DNA of 64,000 nt from Lewinellaceae bacterium. Its GTDB lineage: Bacteria; Bacteroidota; Bacteroidia; Chitinophagales; Saprospiraceae. Below, piece by piece: positions 8,857 through 17,604 of the stretch. The DNA lies in assembly GCA_020636405.1 (NCBI GenBank), contig JACJXW010000004.1, forward strand, positions 3,956,001 through 4,020,000, given 5' to 3'. Both the position numbers and the translations under genes were made by a program. Under the pieces are notes generated by a model, which made no database searches, was not told the origin of the DNA, and saw only the letters and a program-made list of their open reading frames with translations. The number at the start of each line of letters is the position of its first letter. Position 1 is the stretch's first letter.

Positions 8857-10017
8857 TCATTCCAGCACGCACTCCACCCGGCGGTTCTGCCGGCGGTTTT
8901 CGGGAGAATCGTTCGGAACAACCGGCTGGCTTTCCCCGAAACCATAAAAAGACAGGCGGGCCGAATCGATATTTTTTTTCACCAGATACGCCCCAACTGC
9001 CCTGGCCCGGCGTTCAGACAGCTCCTGATTGGCATCCGCATCGCCCACATCATCGGTATGCCCCTCTATGCGGGCTTTTCTGCCGGGGTGGGCTTTCAAG
9101 TATTCCACCAACGCATCCAGTTCATGAAAGGACGAGGGCTGCAGCACATCGCTCCCACTGCCGAAAGTGACGGCGCGAAAGGTATAGCGGCCGCCCTCAT
9201 TCAGAGATTCTTCCAGGGCCGGGGGACGAACCGGCCCAATGTAAATATCGTCGATGCAATAGTAAGCCACCCGCCCTACCTTAGTAAATTCCGGATACTC
9301 CAACTCCGGCAGGAAAGGCTCTGTCGTCTCCGTTTCTGCATCGGAAAAGAAATTGCCGATAACAAAATACCGGGCCGCATTGGGAGCGGTGAAAGTGGCG
9401 CTTATCCTTACCCATTGGTTGGCCTGAGTCCCGACGATGGTATCTATATTAAAATGCGGCCGGTAATGGAACTGGCGGATAGAATTGGAGAAATCTTCGC
9501 CGGGCCGGGCCGGGCTGGTAAGGAACAACACCCCGATGTTGTTGGCCGCCACCGGCAGGGGAATGAACTTCGGTTTATTGCCGAAGTAACGGGTGAGGTG
9601 GCGGTTCGGGGCGAGGTTCTGCCGGTTGATCCAGAAGGAAATTTCGTATTCCTGGCCGGAAACAAGAGGTAAAGCCAGGCAGCCCTGGAAAAATTCATGG
9701 TAATCGGCCGGCCAGCCGCTTTCCTCCGCCGGATGGAAGTGGATAAAGCCTAGCATCCGGCTACCGCTTTTGGGGGCCGGAAAAGGGCAATCATTGCCTG
9801 CTTCTTCCTGATAGGTTGCCAGGTCGGGCGTGAGTCCCAGGAAGGTATTCCACCCCAACAAACGATCATTGATGTGCTCTTCTTTATAGGTGAACTGGCA
9901 GGGCTTCGCTTCGCTTCCCTCGCGCAATTCCTCGAAGCCGGGGTTGATGACGAGGTTCTGAGCTGGCAGGAGGCTGGGCAGCCAGATCAAAATAGAGGCG
10001 CAGAGTGGGCGGATCAT
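8857..10017 (-). CDS. OmpA-domain outer-membrane lipoprotein-like or secreted protein
   Basis: A signal peptide (residues 1-20, ending LLPAQ) is followed by about 230 residues that open with NLVINPGFEE, as in secreted jelly-roll or carbohydrate-binding-like modules. The C-terminal 110 residues form an OmpA/Pal peptidoglycan-binding domain with GHTDDVGD, LSERRA and NRRVE motifs; the acidic and arginine residues that bind diaminopimelate are present. The mature protein has no obvious transmembrane barrel, so it probably anchors an extracytoplasmic beta-sandwich to the wall. It sits alone between the porT-like gene (convergent) and the AcpH-like gene. Confidence 0.82.
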   Translation of the reverse strand: MIRPLCASILIWLPSLLPAQNLVINPGFEELREGSEAKPCQFTYKEEHINDRLLGWNTFLGLTPDLATYQEEAGNDCPFPAPKSGSRMLGFIHFHPAEESGWPADYHEFFQGCLALPLVSGQEYEISFWINRQNLAPNRHLTRYFGNKPKFIPLPVAANNIGVLFLTSPARPGEDFSNSIRQFHYRPHFNIDTIVGTQANQWVRISATFTAPNAARYFVIGNFFSDAETETTEPFLPELEYPEFTKVGRVAYYCIDDIYIGPVRPPALEESLNEGGRYTFRAVTFGSGSDVLQPSSFHELDALVEYLKAHPGRKARIEGHTDDVGDADANQELSERRARAVGAYLVKKNIDSARLSFYGFGESQPVVPNDSPENRRQNRRVECVLE

Positions 10018-10151
10018 TGTTTTTTCTGCTTAATGCAGAAGCACGAAAAAGTTACTTATGAGTGTTTATTTGGATGCAGTTCTTGTAAAAAGAATAAAAA
10101 GAAAATTTTAACTGAGTAAAATATTTTTACAAAAAACAGCTCCGGTTTTCC

Positions 10152-10742
10152 TTACCCGATCAATCCGAAATCTTCGCCTCCAACAAATTCGATCACGTCC
10201 GGAAAAAAAGCATTGAATTCTTCGTCGAGCGCCTCAAAATGGCGGACCAGGCTTTCGAGCACTCCGTCCAGGTACTCGGGTTTGCTTACCCTGTATTTCA
10301 TGCGCTGGAAAGCGACAGACAACCCGTTGTGCGACCCATAGGACCGCAGCCAGTCGTCAGCGATCATCATCGGCAGGTGCTTTTTCAGGCCGGGGGGCAT
10401 GATTTCCATATTGTCTTGGAGGACCTGATATACCTCCTGCGTAAACTCCGGCAAAGGTTGATCGGAATAGCGGCGCCAGTTGAAGGACAAGAGATAATCG
10501 TAGAAAACGTCGATGATAACTGAAGCGTACTTACCATGCGGTTCGTACAGCCGGCGCACCCCCTTCAGCACCTCGGGGTGGTTGTCGGTATAGGAATCGA
10601 TGGCGCGGTGGAGGCGCACGCCCGCTTGTATGGGTTCGGGATACTGCCGGACCTGTTCGTTATTCAGGTAGTCGGCCAGGAAATTGCCCAGGAGTAGGCT
10701 TTCCCGATCGCCGGAGAGGTAAAAATGTGCCAGAAAGTTCAT
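10152..10742 (-). CDS. Acyl-carrier-protein phosphodiesterase family (AcpH-like)
   Basis: The N-terminus MNFLAHFYLSG, the GNFLADYL segment, HRAIDSYTDNHP and VFYDYLLSFNW align by eye with E. coli AcpH, which removes phosphopantetheine from ACP. AcpH belongs to a divergent HD-like fold; the His and Asp of HRAID and TDNHP are retained. The 196-residue length matches. In Bacteroidota this family is widespread and its in vivo role is poorly established. The gene has 134 bases to the OmpA gene downstream, and 266 bases separate it from the divergent ychF. Confidence 0.82.
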   Translation of the reverse strand: MNFLAHFYLSGDRESLLLGNFLADYLNNEQVRQYPEPIQAGVRLHRAIDSYTDNHPEVLKGVRRLYEPHGKYASVIIDVFYDYLLSFNWRRYSDQPLPEFTQEVYQVLQDNMEIMPPGLKKHLPMMIADDWLRSYGSHNGLSVAFQRMKYRVSKPEYLDGVLESLVRHFEALDEEFNAFFPDVIEFVGGEDFGLIG

Positions 10743-10948
10743 GCGCCGGTGTTCGTGGTTTCCTAAGAATACAATAAAATGATAATAAGAGTTTTCCGGG
10801 GCGCTGTAACCTGCCTAATAAATGAGGAGTACGCCAAACCCATTGCGGCTGTACCCTTTCAGCGCCCGCCTATCGGATTCGGCTAATTGGATATTACCTG
10901 AACAGATCAGATCCGTTTATATTAAAAAGGCCACACTGTTCCGCAGTA

Positions 10949-10979
10949 TTTGCCAAAGCAGGTATTTCTCTTATCTTTG
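10949..10979 (+). promoter_or_regulatory. Consensus Bacteroidetes promoter for ychF
   Basis: TTTG (10949-10952), a 19-base spacer, then TATCTTTG (10972-10979) is an exact match to the -33/-7 consensus. It lies 30 bases before the ychF ATG and is the best promoter in the window. Confidence 0.75.
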
Positions 10980-11008
10980 CGCCGCAAAAAATAAACGAGA
11001 ACAAATAT

Positions 11009-12106
11009 ATGGGACTGAAGTGTGGCATTGTAGGCCTGCCGAACGTTGGAAAATCGACCCTTTTCAACGCACTGACTTCCGCCAAAGCACTGGCGGCCAA
11101 TTATCCGTTTGCAACTAAAGACCCGAATATAGGGGTAATCACCGTGCCGGACAAGCGCCTGGACAAACTGGCGGAACTCGTCCAGCCCAAGAGTGTGGTC
11201 CCTACCACCATTGAGATCCTGGACATCGCCGGGTTGATCAAAGGCGCAAGCAAGGGGGAAGGACTGGGCAATCAATTCCTGGCCAATATCCGGGAGGTGG
11301 ACGCGATCGTTCATGTCGTCCGTTGCTTTGACAACCCCAATGTGGTGCATGTAGATGGCGAGGTGGACCCCGTGCGCGACAAGGAGGTGATCGATATGGA
11401 ATTGTTATTCAAAGACCTGGAAACGGTGGAAAAGCGCCTGGACCGAGTTAGAAAGCAAGCCAAAAGCGGCAAGAAGGAAGATCAGAAAGCTGTGGCCGTT
11501 ATCGAACACGTCAAGGAAAAACTAGAGGGCGGGATACCGGCCAGGGCCCTTGAACTGGCTGAGGATGAAAAGGCCCTGGTTAAGGACATGTTCCTGCTTA
11601 CAGGCAAGCCGGTCCTGTATGTTCTCAATGTGGATGAAGATTCTGTACACGATGGCAACCGGTTCACCCAGGCATTCAGCCAGGCCGTCGCCCATGAAAA
11701 CGCGGAGATCATCTGGATCAGCGCCGGAATAGAGGCGGATATCGCTCAACTGGAGAGTCAGGAAGAACGCAAGGAATTCCTTGAAGCCATGGGGCTCGAA
11801 GAACCAGGCGTCAACAAGCTCATCCATGCCAGTTACCATCTGCTCGACCTGATCACCTACTTCACCGCCGGGGAAAAGGAAGTTCGTGCCTGGACGATAA
11901 GGCGCGGGTGGAAAGCACCGCAGGCAGCAGGGGTCATCCATACCGATTTCGAAAAAGGCTTCATTCGCGCAGAGGTGATCAAATATACTGATTACGTTCA
12001 ATATGGTTCGGAAAATGCCGTCAAGGAAGCCGGTAAGATGTCCGTTGAAGGCAAGGAATATGTGGTGGGAGATGGAGATGTTATGCATTTCCGGTTCAAT
12101 GTTTAA
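11009..12106 (+). CDS. ychF: Ribosome-binding ATPase YchF (Obg-family)
   Basis: A conserved P-loop ATPase that associates with ribosomes. The P-loop GLPNVGKS is at residues 9-16, DIAGLIKGASKGEGLGN is the switch II region, and LNVDED replaces the GTPase NKxD motif, which explains ATP preference in this family. A helical coiled-coil insertion (VEKRLDRVRKQAKSGKKE) and a C-terminal TGS domain ending MHFRFNV are present. The length of 365 residues is standard. A strong promoter lies just upstream; the pseudouridine synthase gene follows 41 bases after the stop. Confidence 0.96.
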   Translation: MGLKCGIVGLPNVGKSTLFNALTSAKALAANYPFATKDPNIGVITVPDKRLDKLAELVQPKSVVPTTIEILDIAGLIKGASKGEGLGNQFLANIREVDAIVHVVRCFDNPNVVHVDGEVDPVRDKEVIDMELLFKDLETVEKRLDRVRKQAKSGKKEDQKAVAVIEHVKEKLEGGIPARALELAEDEKALVKDMFLLTGKPVLYVLNVDEDSVHDGNRFTQAFSQAVAHENAEIIWISAGIEADIAQLESQEERKEFLEAMGLEEPGVNKLIHASYHLLDLITYFTAGEKEVRAWTIRRGWKAPQAAGVIHTDFEKGFIRAEVIKYTDYVQYGSENAVKEAGKMSVEGKEYVVGDGDVMHFRFNV

Positions 12107-12147
12107 GCTTTCCGGCTTTTGTTAATCGTTTATAAGATAAGCTCGGA

Positions 12148-12738
12148 ATGGAAAGGTACTTCATTATTTATAAGCCATACGGTACGCTCAGCCAGTTTAC
12201 GCGAGAGCACCCCAGCCACCATGTGCTGGGAGAGCTGTTCCAATTTCCAAAGGACGCCTATCCCGTTGGGCGGCTGGATCAGGACAGTGAGGGGCTGCTG
12301 ATCATCACCAACGACAAGCGGCTCAATCATTTTCTACTCGACCCTTCTTTTTCCCACAGCCGTACTTATCTGGTTCAGGTAGAAGGAGAACCTCAGGCAG
12401 AGGACCTGAAAAAACTAAGGACGGGTGTGAAGATCCGTGTCGGGAAAAAAGAATACACCACTCAGCCCGCACAGGTGCGGCTCCTCCCCCAGCCTCCTGT
12501 TATCCCTGAGCGCGATCCGCCGATCCGTGTCCGAATGTCCATTCCGGATTCCTGGCTGGAAATAGAATTGAAAGAAGGCAAAAACCGGCAAGTTCGCCGC
12601 ATGTGCGCCAAGGTTGGGTTCCCCGTCCTACGCCTCATCCGCTCCAAAATTGAGAAGCTGGAGATCAGGGATATGGCCGTCGGCGAAGTGCGGGAGATGG
12701 AGAAAAAGGACATCTACCGATTGCTAAGGTTGGGATAA
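12148..12738 (+). CDS. rRNA large-subunit pseudouridine synthase, RluE/RsuA family
   Basis: Converts a uridine in rRNA to pseudouridine. The start MERYFIIYKPYGTLSQF matches the RluE subgroup (KPYGxLSQF), and the catalytic motif VGRLDQDSEGLLIITND holds the nucleophilic Asp about 40 residues in. The C-terminal ELKEGKNRQVRRM segment is the family's second signature. At 196 residues it lacks the N-terminal S4 domain of RsuA/RluB, which also fits RluE. The precise target uridine is not determinable here. It lies close behind ychF and may be read from the same promoter. Confidence 0.9.
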   Translation: MERYFIIYKPYGTLSQFTREHPSHHVLGELFQFPKDAYPVGRLDQDSEGLLIITNDKRLNHFLLDPSFSHSRTYLVQVEGEPQAEDLKKLRTGVKIRVGKKEYTTQPAQVRLLPQPPVIPERDPPIRVRMSIPDSWLEIELKEGKNRQVRRMCAKVGFPVLRLIRSKIEKLEIRDMAVGEVREMEKKDIYRLLRLG

Positions 12739-12809
12739 AGCGCCATTGGCCAGGCCTGGCGGTGTGTGGTATACGATGTTGTAATTGAAACCATTAACCA
12801 TAGAGAATA

Positions 12810-13742
12810 ATGATCCACCCACCTTCCCTCATCCTCGGAACGGCCATGTGGGGATGGACGACTCCCCGGGCCACCTGCTTCCAGTTGCTGAACCACTTCT
12901 ACCAGGAAGGATACCGGGAAGTAGATGGCGCCACCAATTATCCCATCAATAAAAAGACGGAAGATTTCAGAAAAGCGGAAACCCTTCTGCAGGAATGGAT
13001 AAAGGCCCATGAGGTACGCGACTTGAAAGTAATGATGAAGGTGGGCAGCATCAATAACCTTCGGACTCCTGAAAACAACCTTTCCAAGAGTTTCCTGCTT
13101 ATGCTGCTCGACGAGTACCGCAACACTTTTGGCACTAACCTGGATACCCTGATGATCCACTGGGACAATCGGGCAGAAGAAAAAGAGATCAGGGAAAGCC
13201 TGGAAGCACTGGCCATCGCCAGAGCCCAGGGGTTGAGGATCGGATTGTCCGGGATCCGGCATCCGGAGATATACGCCCGGATACAGGAAGATATGGGACT
13301 GGAATTCCGGATACAGATCAAGCACAACCTCCTGCACTCGGATTACTCCCGATACCAGCCATTCCACGGTAAGGCGGGTTTCATCACTTACGGCATCAAT
13401 GCGGGAGGCGTTAAGCTTGACCCTGGAGAATACAGCCTGGAAAGCTCACTGAAGGCAAGAGGTGGAAATATCGAACAAGAACATCCTTTCGCCGGGACGC
13501 TGCGCAGCATCCTGGCGAAAGCGAACCAAACGCCCGGCCGGCCAGCCGTTTCTACCTTCAATCACTGTGGGATGGCATTTGCCTGCTACAGCCCGGATGT
13601 GTCAGGCATACTGGTGGGGCCTTCAAAACAGCAGCAATTAGAGGACAGCCTTGATTTTTACACTGCATTGAAAACTTACGACTACCGGGATTTGTATCAA
13701 AACTTAAAGGATTTGAATGAGCAACAAGCGGGAACAGTATGA
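12810..13742 (+). CDS. Aldo/keto reductase family protein
   Basis: NADPH-dependent oxidoreductase fold of 310 residues. The catalytic tetrad can be placed: Asp39 and Tyr44 in DGATNY, Lys77 in MMKVGS and His117 in MIHWDN. The C-terminal cofactor region is less typical, since no clear Arg-Ser-x-x cofactor motif is seen, but the sequence VSTFNHCGMAFACYSPDVSGILVGPSK occupies the expected place. The last 26 bases overlap the FAD oxidoreductase gene, so the two are likely translationally coupled and may act in one pathway. Substrate unknown; close relatives are often found in surface-sugar gene sets. Confidence 0.82.
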   Translation: MIHPPSLILGTAMWGWTTPRATCFQLLNHFYQEGYREVDGATNYPINKKTEDFRKAETLLQEWIKAHEVRDLKVMMKVGSINNLRTPENNLSKSFLLMLLDEYRNTFGTNLDTLMIHWDNRAEEKEIRESLEALAIARAQGLRIGLSGIRHPEIYARIQEDMGLEFRIQIKHNLLHSDYSRYQPFHGKAGFITYGINAGGVKLDPGEYSLESSLKARGGNIEQEHPFAGTLRSILAKANQTPGRPAVSTFNHCGMAFACYSPDVSGILVGPSKQQQLEDSLDFYTALKTYDYRDLYQNLKDLNEQQAGTV

Positions 13743-14865
13743 TTTTCTAATCATTGGCGGTGGTATCTTTGGAATCTACGCGGCACTCTATCTCGCTAAA
13801 CATGGCCTGCGCACCTGTATTGTAGAGAAGGAAAAAGAACTGCTGAAAAAAGCCTCGATCGTCAATCAGGCGCGTCTTCATAGTGGCTATCATTATCCGC
13901 GCAGCGTAGCTACCGCTCTAATGTCAGATGACAACAAAGCCCGTTTTACTGCTGATCATCAACCGTTTATCAATTCGGAATTTGAGAAATACTACGCCAT
14001 CGACCGGTTTGGGTCTTTTACCGACAGCCTGCAATTCGAGCGGTTTTGTGAATATTTAAAGATCCAGTGTAAACCTGTGCTTCGACACCCTTTGTTCAAT
14101 TATCATCGCCTGGAAACCCTTTATTCAACCATAGAATATTCTTTCGACCCTATCCTGATCGCCGAATATTACCGCCAGCAGTTGAAGCAGCATACCGATA
14201 AGATCGAAGTCCAGTTATACAGCCGGGTAGAACAGGCGGAAGCACGAGGGGGCCAGTGGGTAGTGGAACTTTCCCTGCTGGAAACCGGTACGCGCCGGGA
14301 AGTTGAGGCCCGGCAGGTGATCAACGCCACTTATGCCGGAAGCAATGCCATCAACCGTTTGTTCAAGGTGGCGGAAATAGACCTTATGCACGAAATATCC
14401 GAAATGGCTTTTGTCACTTCACCCCAGGTAAAAAACCTGGGATTGACTATAATGGATGGCCAATTTGGTTCCCTGATGCCCTACGGCCTGTCCGGTATTC
14501 TGTCTTTGTCTTCTGTGGCCTATACTCATCACAAAGTTTCTTACGACAACCTTCCAACTTTCGATTGTCAGGAGGAAAACCCGGAATGCCGGCCGGATTT
14601 CCTTTCCATCTGCAGCCCCTGTCCTGCCCGCCCCCGCTCCAACTACCGGAAAATGATTGGCCAGATCAAACATTACTTCAACGAGGAGGTTGAATTTCAT
14701 TACTTCAGCTCCATGTATACCATTAAGTCCAAACTAAAAGCCAATTATATAGATGACGGACGCCCTACTGAGATATCCATTCTTAATGAAAATCCACGAT
14801 TTTATTGCATCTTTGCCGGTAAGATCAACTCCATCTACGAAGTAGAAAAGGTAGTGAAATTTTAG
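13717..14865 (+). CDS. FAD-dependent oxidoreductase (DAO-like)
   Basis: The Rossmann FAD motif GGGIFGIYAALYLAKHG begins at residue 14, followed by IVEKE for the ribose-binding acid and NQARLHSGYHYPRS, a His-rich segment typical of a DAO-like subgroup. The 382-residue length fits. The middle contains a Cys cluster (ICSPCPARPR) of unknown significance. No signal peptide or membrane segment is seen, so it should be cytoplasmic. It is coupled by overlap to the aldo/keto reductase, and arginine deiminase starts 26 bases after its stop. The reaction is unknown; an amine or sugar oxidation is possible. Confidence 0.8.
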   Translation: MSNKREQYDFLIIGGGIFGIYAALYLAKHGLRTCIVEKEKELLKKASIVNQARLHSGYHYPRSVATALMSDDNKARFTADHQPFINSEFEKYYAIDRFGSFTDSLQFERFCEYLKIQCKPVLRHPLFNYHRLETLYSTIEYSFDPILIAEYYRQQLKQHTDKIEVQLYSRVEQAEARGGQWVVELSLLETGTRREVEARQVINATYAGSNAINRLFKVAEIDLMHEISEMAFVTSPQVKNLGLTIMDGQFGSLMPYGLSGILSLSSVAYTHHKVSYDNLPTFDCQEENPECRPDFLSICSPCPARPRSNYRKMIGQIKHYFNEEVEFHYFSSMYTIKSKLKANYIDDGRPTEISILNENPRFYCIFAGKINSIYEVEKVVKF

Positions 14866-14891
14866 CCCTGAGAATTAAAGCCTTAACGAAT

Positions 14892-16157
14892 ATGACCGAA
14901 AAAGTACATGTGTCTTCCGAGATCGGAATGCTACGGCGGGTTATTGTTCACCGCCCCGATGAGGGAATTGCACGCATCTCTCCTAAAAGAGCAGAAGAGC
15001 TGTTATTTGATGACATTGTCTACCTGCCCAAAATGCAGGAAGAGCATGATATTTTCACCAACGTCCTACGGTCATTCATAGGCACGGAAAACGTGCTGGG
15101 CACTACCAACCTCCTGCGGGAAGCCCTGCGCCATGATGAGGAAAGCAAAAGAGAGATGCTTACCAAGATCGTCGACTATGAGGAATTACCGACCACTTAT
15201 AGGGATATGCTCCTAGAAATGCCGGATGAATTGCTGGCCAAGGTACTCGTCAACGGATATTATCCGGAGGAGGATTATTTTCTCTTTGACCCTATTCCGA
15301 ACTTCATTTTCACCCGGGATATTGCCGTCACCGTCAACGACCATGTTATTATCACCAAACCCGCCAAGGAGGCGCGATTCCGCGAAAACTACCTGACCCG
15401 TTTTATCATCTGGGCGCATCCTATTTTCCGTGACCTGCGGGAAAGCGGACGGATCATCAATATGAACCGGGTCGACGAATTTCCTCCCTCCCGCCGGGGA
15501 GAGATGATCTCTATCGAAGGAGGAGACATGATGGTCCTCAATAAAGAATACCTGCTCATCGGATGCAGCGAGCGCACTACCGAATATGCTGTGAAGTCGC
15601 TCAAGGATGCCCTCATCCAAAAAGGGGTGATCAAACATGTCGTCCAGGTCAATATACCCAATGACCGCAGCTATATGCACATCGATACGGTTTTCACTCA
15701 GATCAACCGGAACCATTTAGTGGCCTACAAACCCATTGTGGAAGATGGCCTGGGCTCCTATGTGACCGTCTACGGACAGGATGGCGTTGAGCGCCACTAC
15801 CCCACTGTTAAGGAATTCATCCTGTCGGAAATCAATTCAAAGATGCAATTCATCTGGAGCGGCGATGGGGAATCCCCTTACCAGGAGAGAGAACAGTGGA
15901 CGGACGGCTGCAACCTGGTGGCCATCAAACCCGGCGTTGCGCTCACTTATGACCGCAACCCAATGACGGAAAGGGCCTTTGAACGAGCAGGATACCGCAC
16001 TACCCACGCCCGGGAACTGCTGGCAGCTTTCAAAGACGGGATCATCAAGCCGGAGGAGATCAAGGACACGATCATCCTGCTGCCTTCCAATGAGCTCTCC
16101 CGGGCCAGGGGCGGCTCCCATTGTATGACCTGCCCGATCGAGCGGGAAGACCTGTAG
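14892..16157 (+). CDS. arcA: Arginine deiminase
   Basis: Hydrolyses arginine to citrulline and ammonia. Diagnostic segments in order are HRPDEG, FTRDIAVTV, SIEGGDMM, HIDTVF and the terminal GGSHCMTCPI, in which Cys411 is the nucleophile. The acid/base residues Glu and His and the substrate-binding Asp are all in these motifs. Length 421 fits the family. No ornithine carbamoyltransferase, carbamate kinase or arginine/ornithine antiporter is nearby, so a complete ATP-yielding ADI pathway is not encoded here. Placement in a run of plus-strand genes with short gaps suggests cotranscription with the upstream pair. Confidence 0.94.
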   Translation: MTEKVHVSSEIGMLRRVIVHRPDEGIARISPKRAEELLFDDIVYLPKMQEEHDIFTNVLRSFIGTENVLGTTNLLREALRHDEESKREMLTKIVDYEELPTTYRDMLLEMPDELLAKVLVNGYYPEEDYFLFDPIPNFIFTRDIAVTVNDHVIITKPAKEARFRENYLTRFIIWAHPIFRDLRESGRIINMNRVDEFPPSRRGEMISIEGGDMMVLNKEYLLIGCSERTTEYAVKSLKDALIQKGVIKHVVQVNIPNDRSYMHIDTVFTQINRNHLVAYKPIVEDGLGSYVTVYGQDGVERHYPTVKEFILSEINSKMQFIWSGDGESPYQEREQWTDGCNLVAIKPGVALTYDRNPMTERAFERAGYRTTHARELLAAFKDGIIKPEEIKDTIILLPSNELSRARGGSHCMTCPIEREDL

Positions 16158-16198
16158 AGGGCAGCTTACCCATACCCCATCAACGAGTAATTGAGATC

Positions 16199-16615
16199 AT
16201 GTACACACACGAGTTCAAAAAACGGGTGCGCTACGGAGAAACCGACCAGATGGGCTACCTGTACTATGGCAATTACGCCCAGTATTATGAGATCGGGCGG
16301 GTAGAACTAATCCGGTCTTTAGGGCTGACTTATAAGGCTTTAGAGGCTGAACACGGGATCATTATGCCGGTGATGAGCATGAATATCCGTTATGTCCGCC
16401 CTGCCCTTTACGATGAGCTCATTTCGATCCGAACCACGCTGAGGAAACTCCCCGGGCAGTTTATTGTTTTTCATATGGAGTTGTTTAATGAAGCAGGAAA
16501 GCTGATCAACGGCGGAACCGTAAAACTTTGCTTTGTAGAGATTGCCTCGCAACGCACTATCCCGGCTCCTGATTTTTTAGTGGAAAAACTGAAACCGTAT
16601 TTTGAAAAAGATTGA
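16199..16615 (+). CDS. Acyl-CoA thioesterase, hotdog fold (YbgC/4HBT family)
   Basis: Small 138-residue hotdog protein. The family motif is RYGETDQMGYLYYGNY, with catalytic Asp16 followed by the helix YAQYYEIGRVEL. It hydrolyses acyl-CoA or acyl-ACP thioesters in the cytoplasm; substrate chain is unknown. An earlier ATG (16121) exists in frame, but it would overlap arcA and add non-conserved residues, so the ATG at 16199 is preferred. Its 3' end overlaps the membrane protein gene by 14 bases. Confidence 0.88.
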   Translation: MYTHEFKKRVRYGETDQMGYLYYGNYAQYYEIGRVELIRSLGLTYKALEAEHGIIMPVMSMNIRYVRPALYDELISIRTTLRKLPGQFIVFHMELFNEAGKLINGGTVKLCFVEIASQRTIPAPDFLVEKLKPYFEKD

Positions 16616-17588
16616 CCTGAAAGCGATACAGGACTATTTTCTCAACCATCCTCTGGTGAAAAATACCGTCCGATGGACTAAGGAGCATTCATTGCCAGGC
16701 TTTTTCAAAGTTCCAATCTACGATGTGGTGGTTTTCCTTTACCATGAGTCTCAGCGATATGACCTTTTTACCCGGGCAAATGCCATCGCTTTCAGTTTTT
16801 TCCTGTCGATCTTTCCTTCCCTCATTGGCTTTTTCACCCTCATCCCGGTATTCAAATGGGCGTTTATCGATTATTTGCCGGAAGGGGAAAACTTTGACAT
16901 TTACCTGCGCAGTGAAATCCAGCGCCTCCTGCCCGGGGTAGCCGGTGACCGCCTCTTTGGCTTTGTTGATGACATTACTAATAACCCCCGGTTCGGGTTA
17001 TTGTCTTTTGGCTTCATTCTTGCCATTTATTTTGCGTCCAACGGCATGCTGGCTCTAATGCAAGGTTTTGAAAAGTCCTATATGAGAACCTTCAAGAAGC
17101 GTGGAGAGATCAGGAAACGCCTCATCGCTACCGGACTGACATTTCTGCTGGGTATCCTACTCATGGGGGCTGTTATCCTGATTATCCTCGGGGAATTCCT
17201 GCTGGGCCTTTTCTATGAACTCGTGCATTGGGATGTGTTTACCGGAGTTATGATCCAATTTCTGCGCTGGTTGTCTATTCTGCTTCTGTTTTACTTCGGT
17301 ATTGCTATCATCTATCGGTACGGAGCTTCTGCTATCCGCCGTTTTAACATTTTTTCGCCCGGCGCAACACTGGCCACCGTACTTTGTATTATTACTTCTC
17401 TGGCGTTTTCCGCCTATGTCAATGAGTTTAACACCTACAATGAGTTGTACGGCTCCATTGGCGCCATCATCGCCCTGATGCTGTGGATCCAACTCAACTC
17501 CCTCATTCTTCTGGTCGGTTTCGAATTGAATGCAAGCATTGCAATCAACCGCGACCTGAAAGCCGAAATTGAGGAAGAAGACCTTTAA
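16602..17588 (+). CDS. YihY/BrkB-family inner-membrane protein
   Basis: About 328 residues with six predicted membrane helices, beginning near AIAFSFFLSIFPSLIGFFTL and including LLSFGFILAIYFASNGM, LTFLLGILLMGAVILIIL and the conserved GSIGAIIALMLWIQLNSLILLVG region near the C-terminus. The latter is the family signature. The old RNase BN annotation for this family is wrong; function is still unclear. The start is a TTG that overlaps the thioesterase stop by 14 bases; no ATG gives the full N-terminal segment. It is convergent with the HYR adhesin gene. Confidence 0.88.
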   Translation: MKKIDLKAIQDYFLNHPLVKNTVRWTKEHSLPGFFKVPIYDVVVFLYHESQRYDLFTRANAIAFSFFLSIFPSLIGFFTLIPVFKWAFIDYLPEGENFDIYLRSEIQRLLPGVAGDRLFGFVDDITNNPRFGLLSFGFILAIYFASNGMLALMQGFEKSYMRTFKKRGEIRKRLIATGLTFLLGILLMGAVILIILGEFLLGLFYELVHWDVFTGVMIQFLRWLSILLLFYFGIAIIYRYGASAIRRFNIFSPGATLATVLCIITSLAFSAYVNEFNTYNELYGSIGAIIALMLWIQLNSLILLVGFELNASIAINRDLKAEIEEEDL

Positions 17589-17604
17589 GGCCCTCCCCTT
17601 CTTT

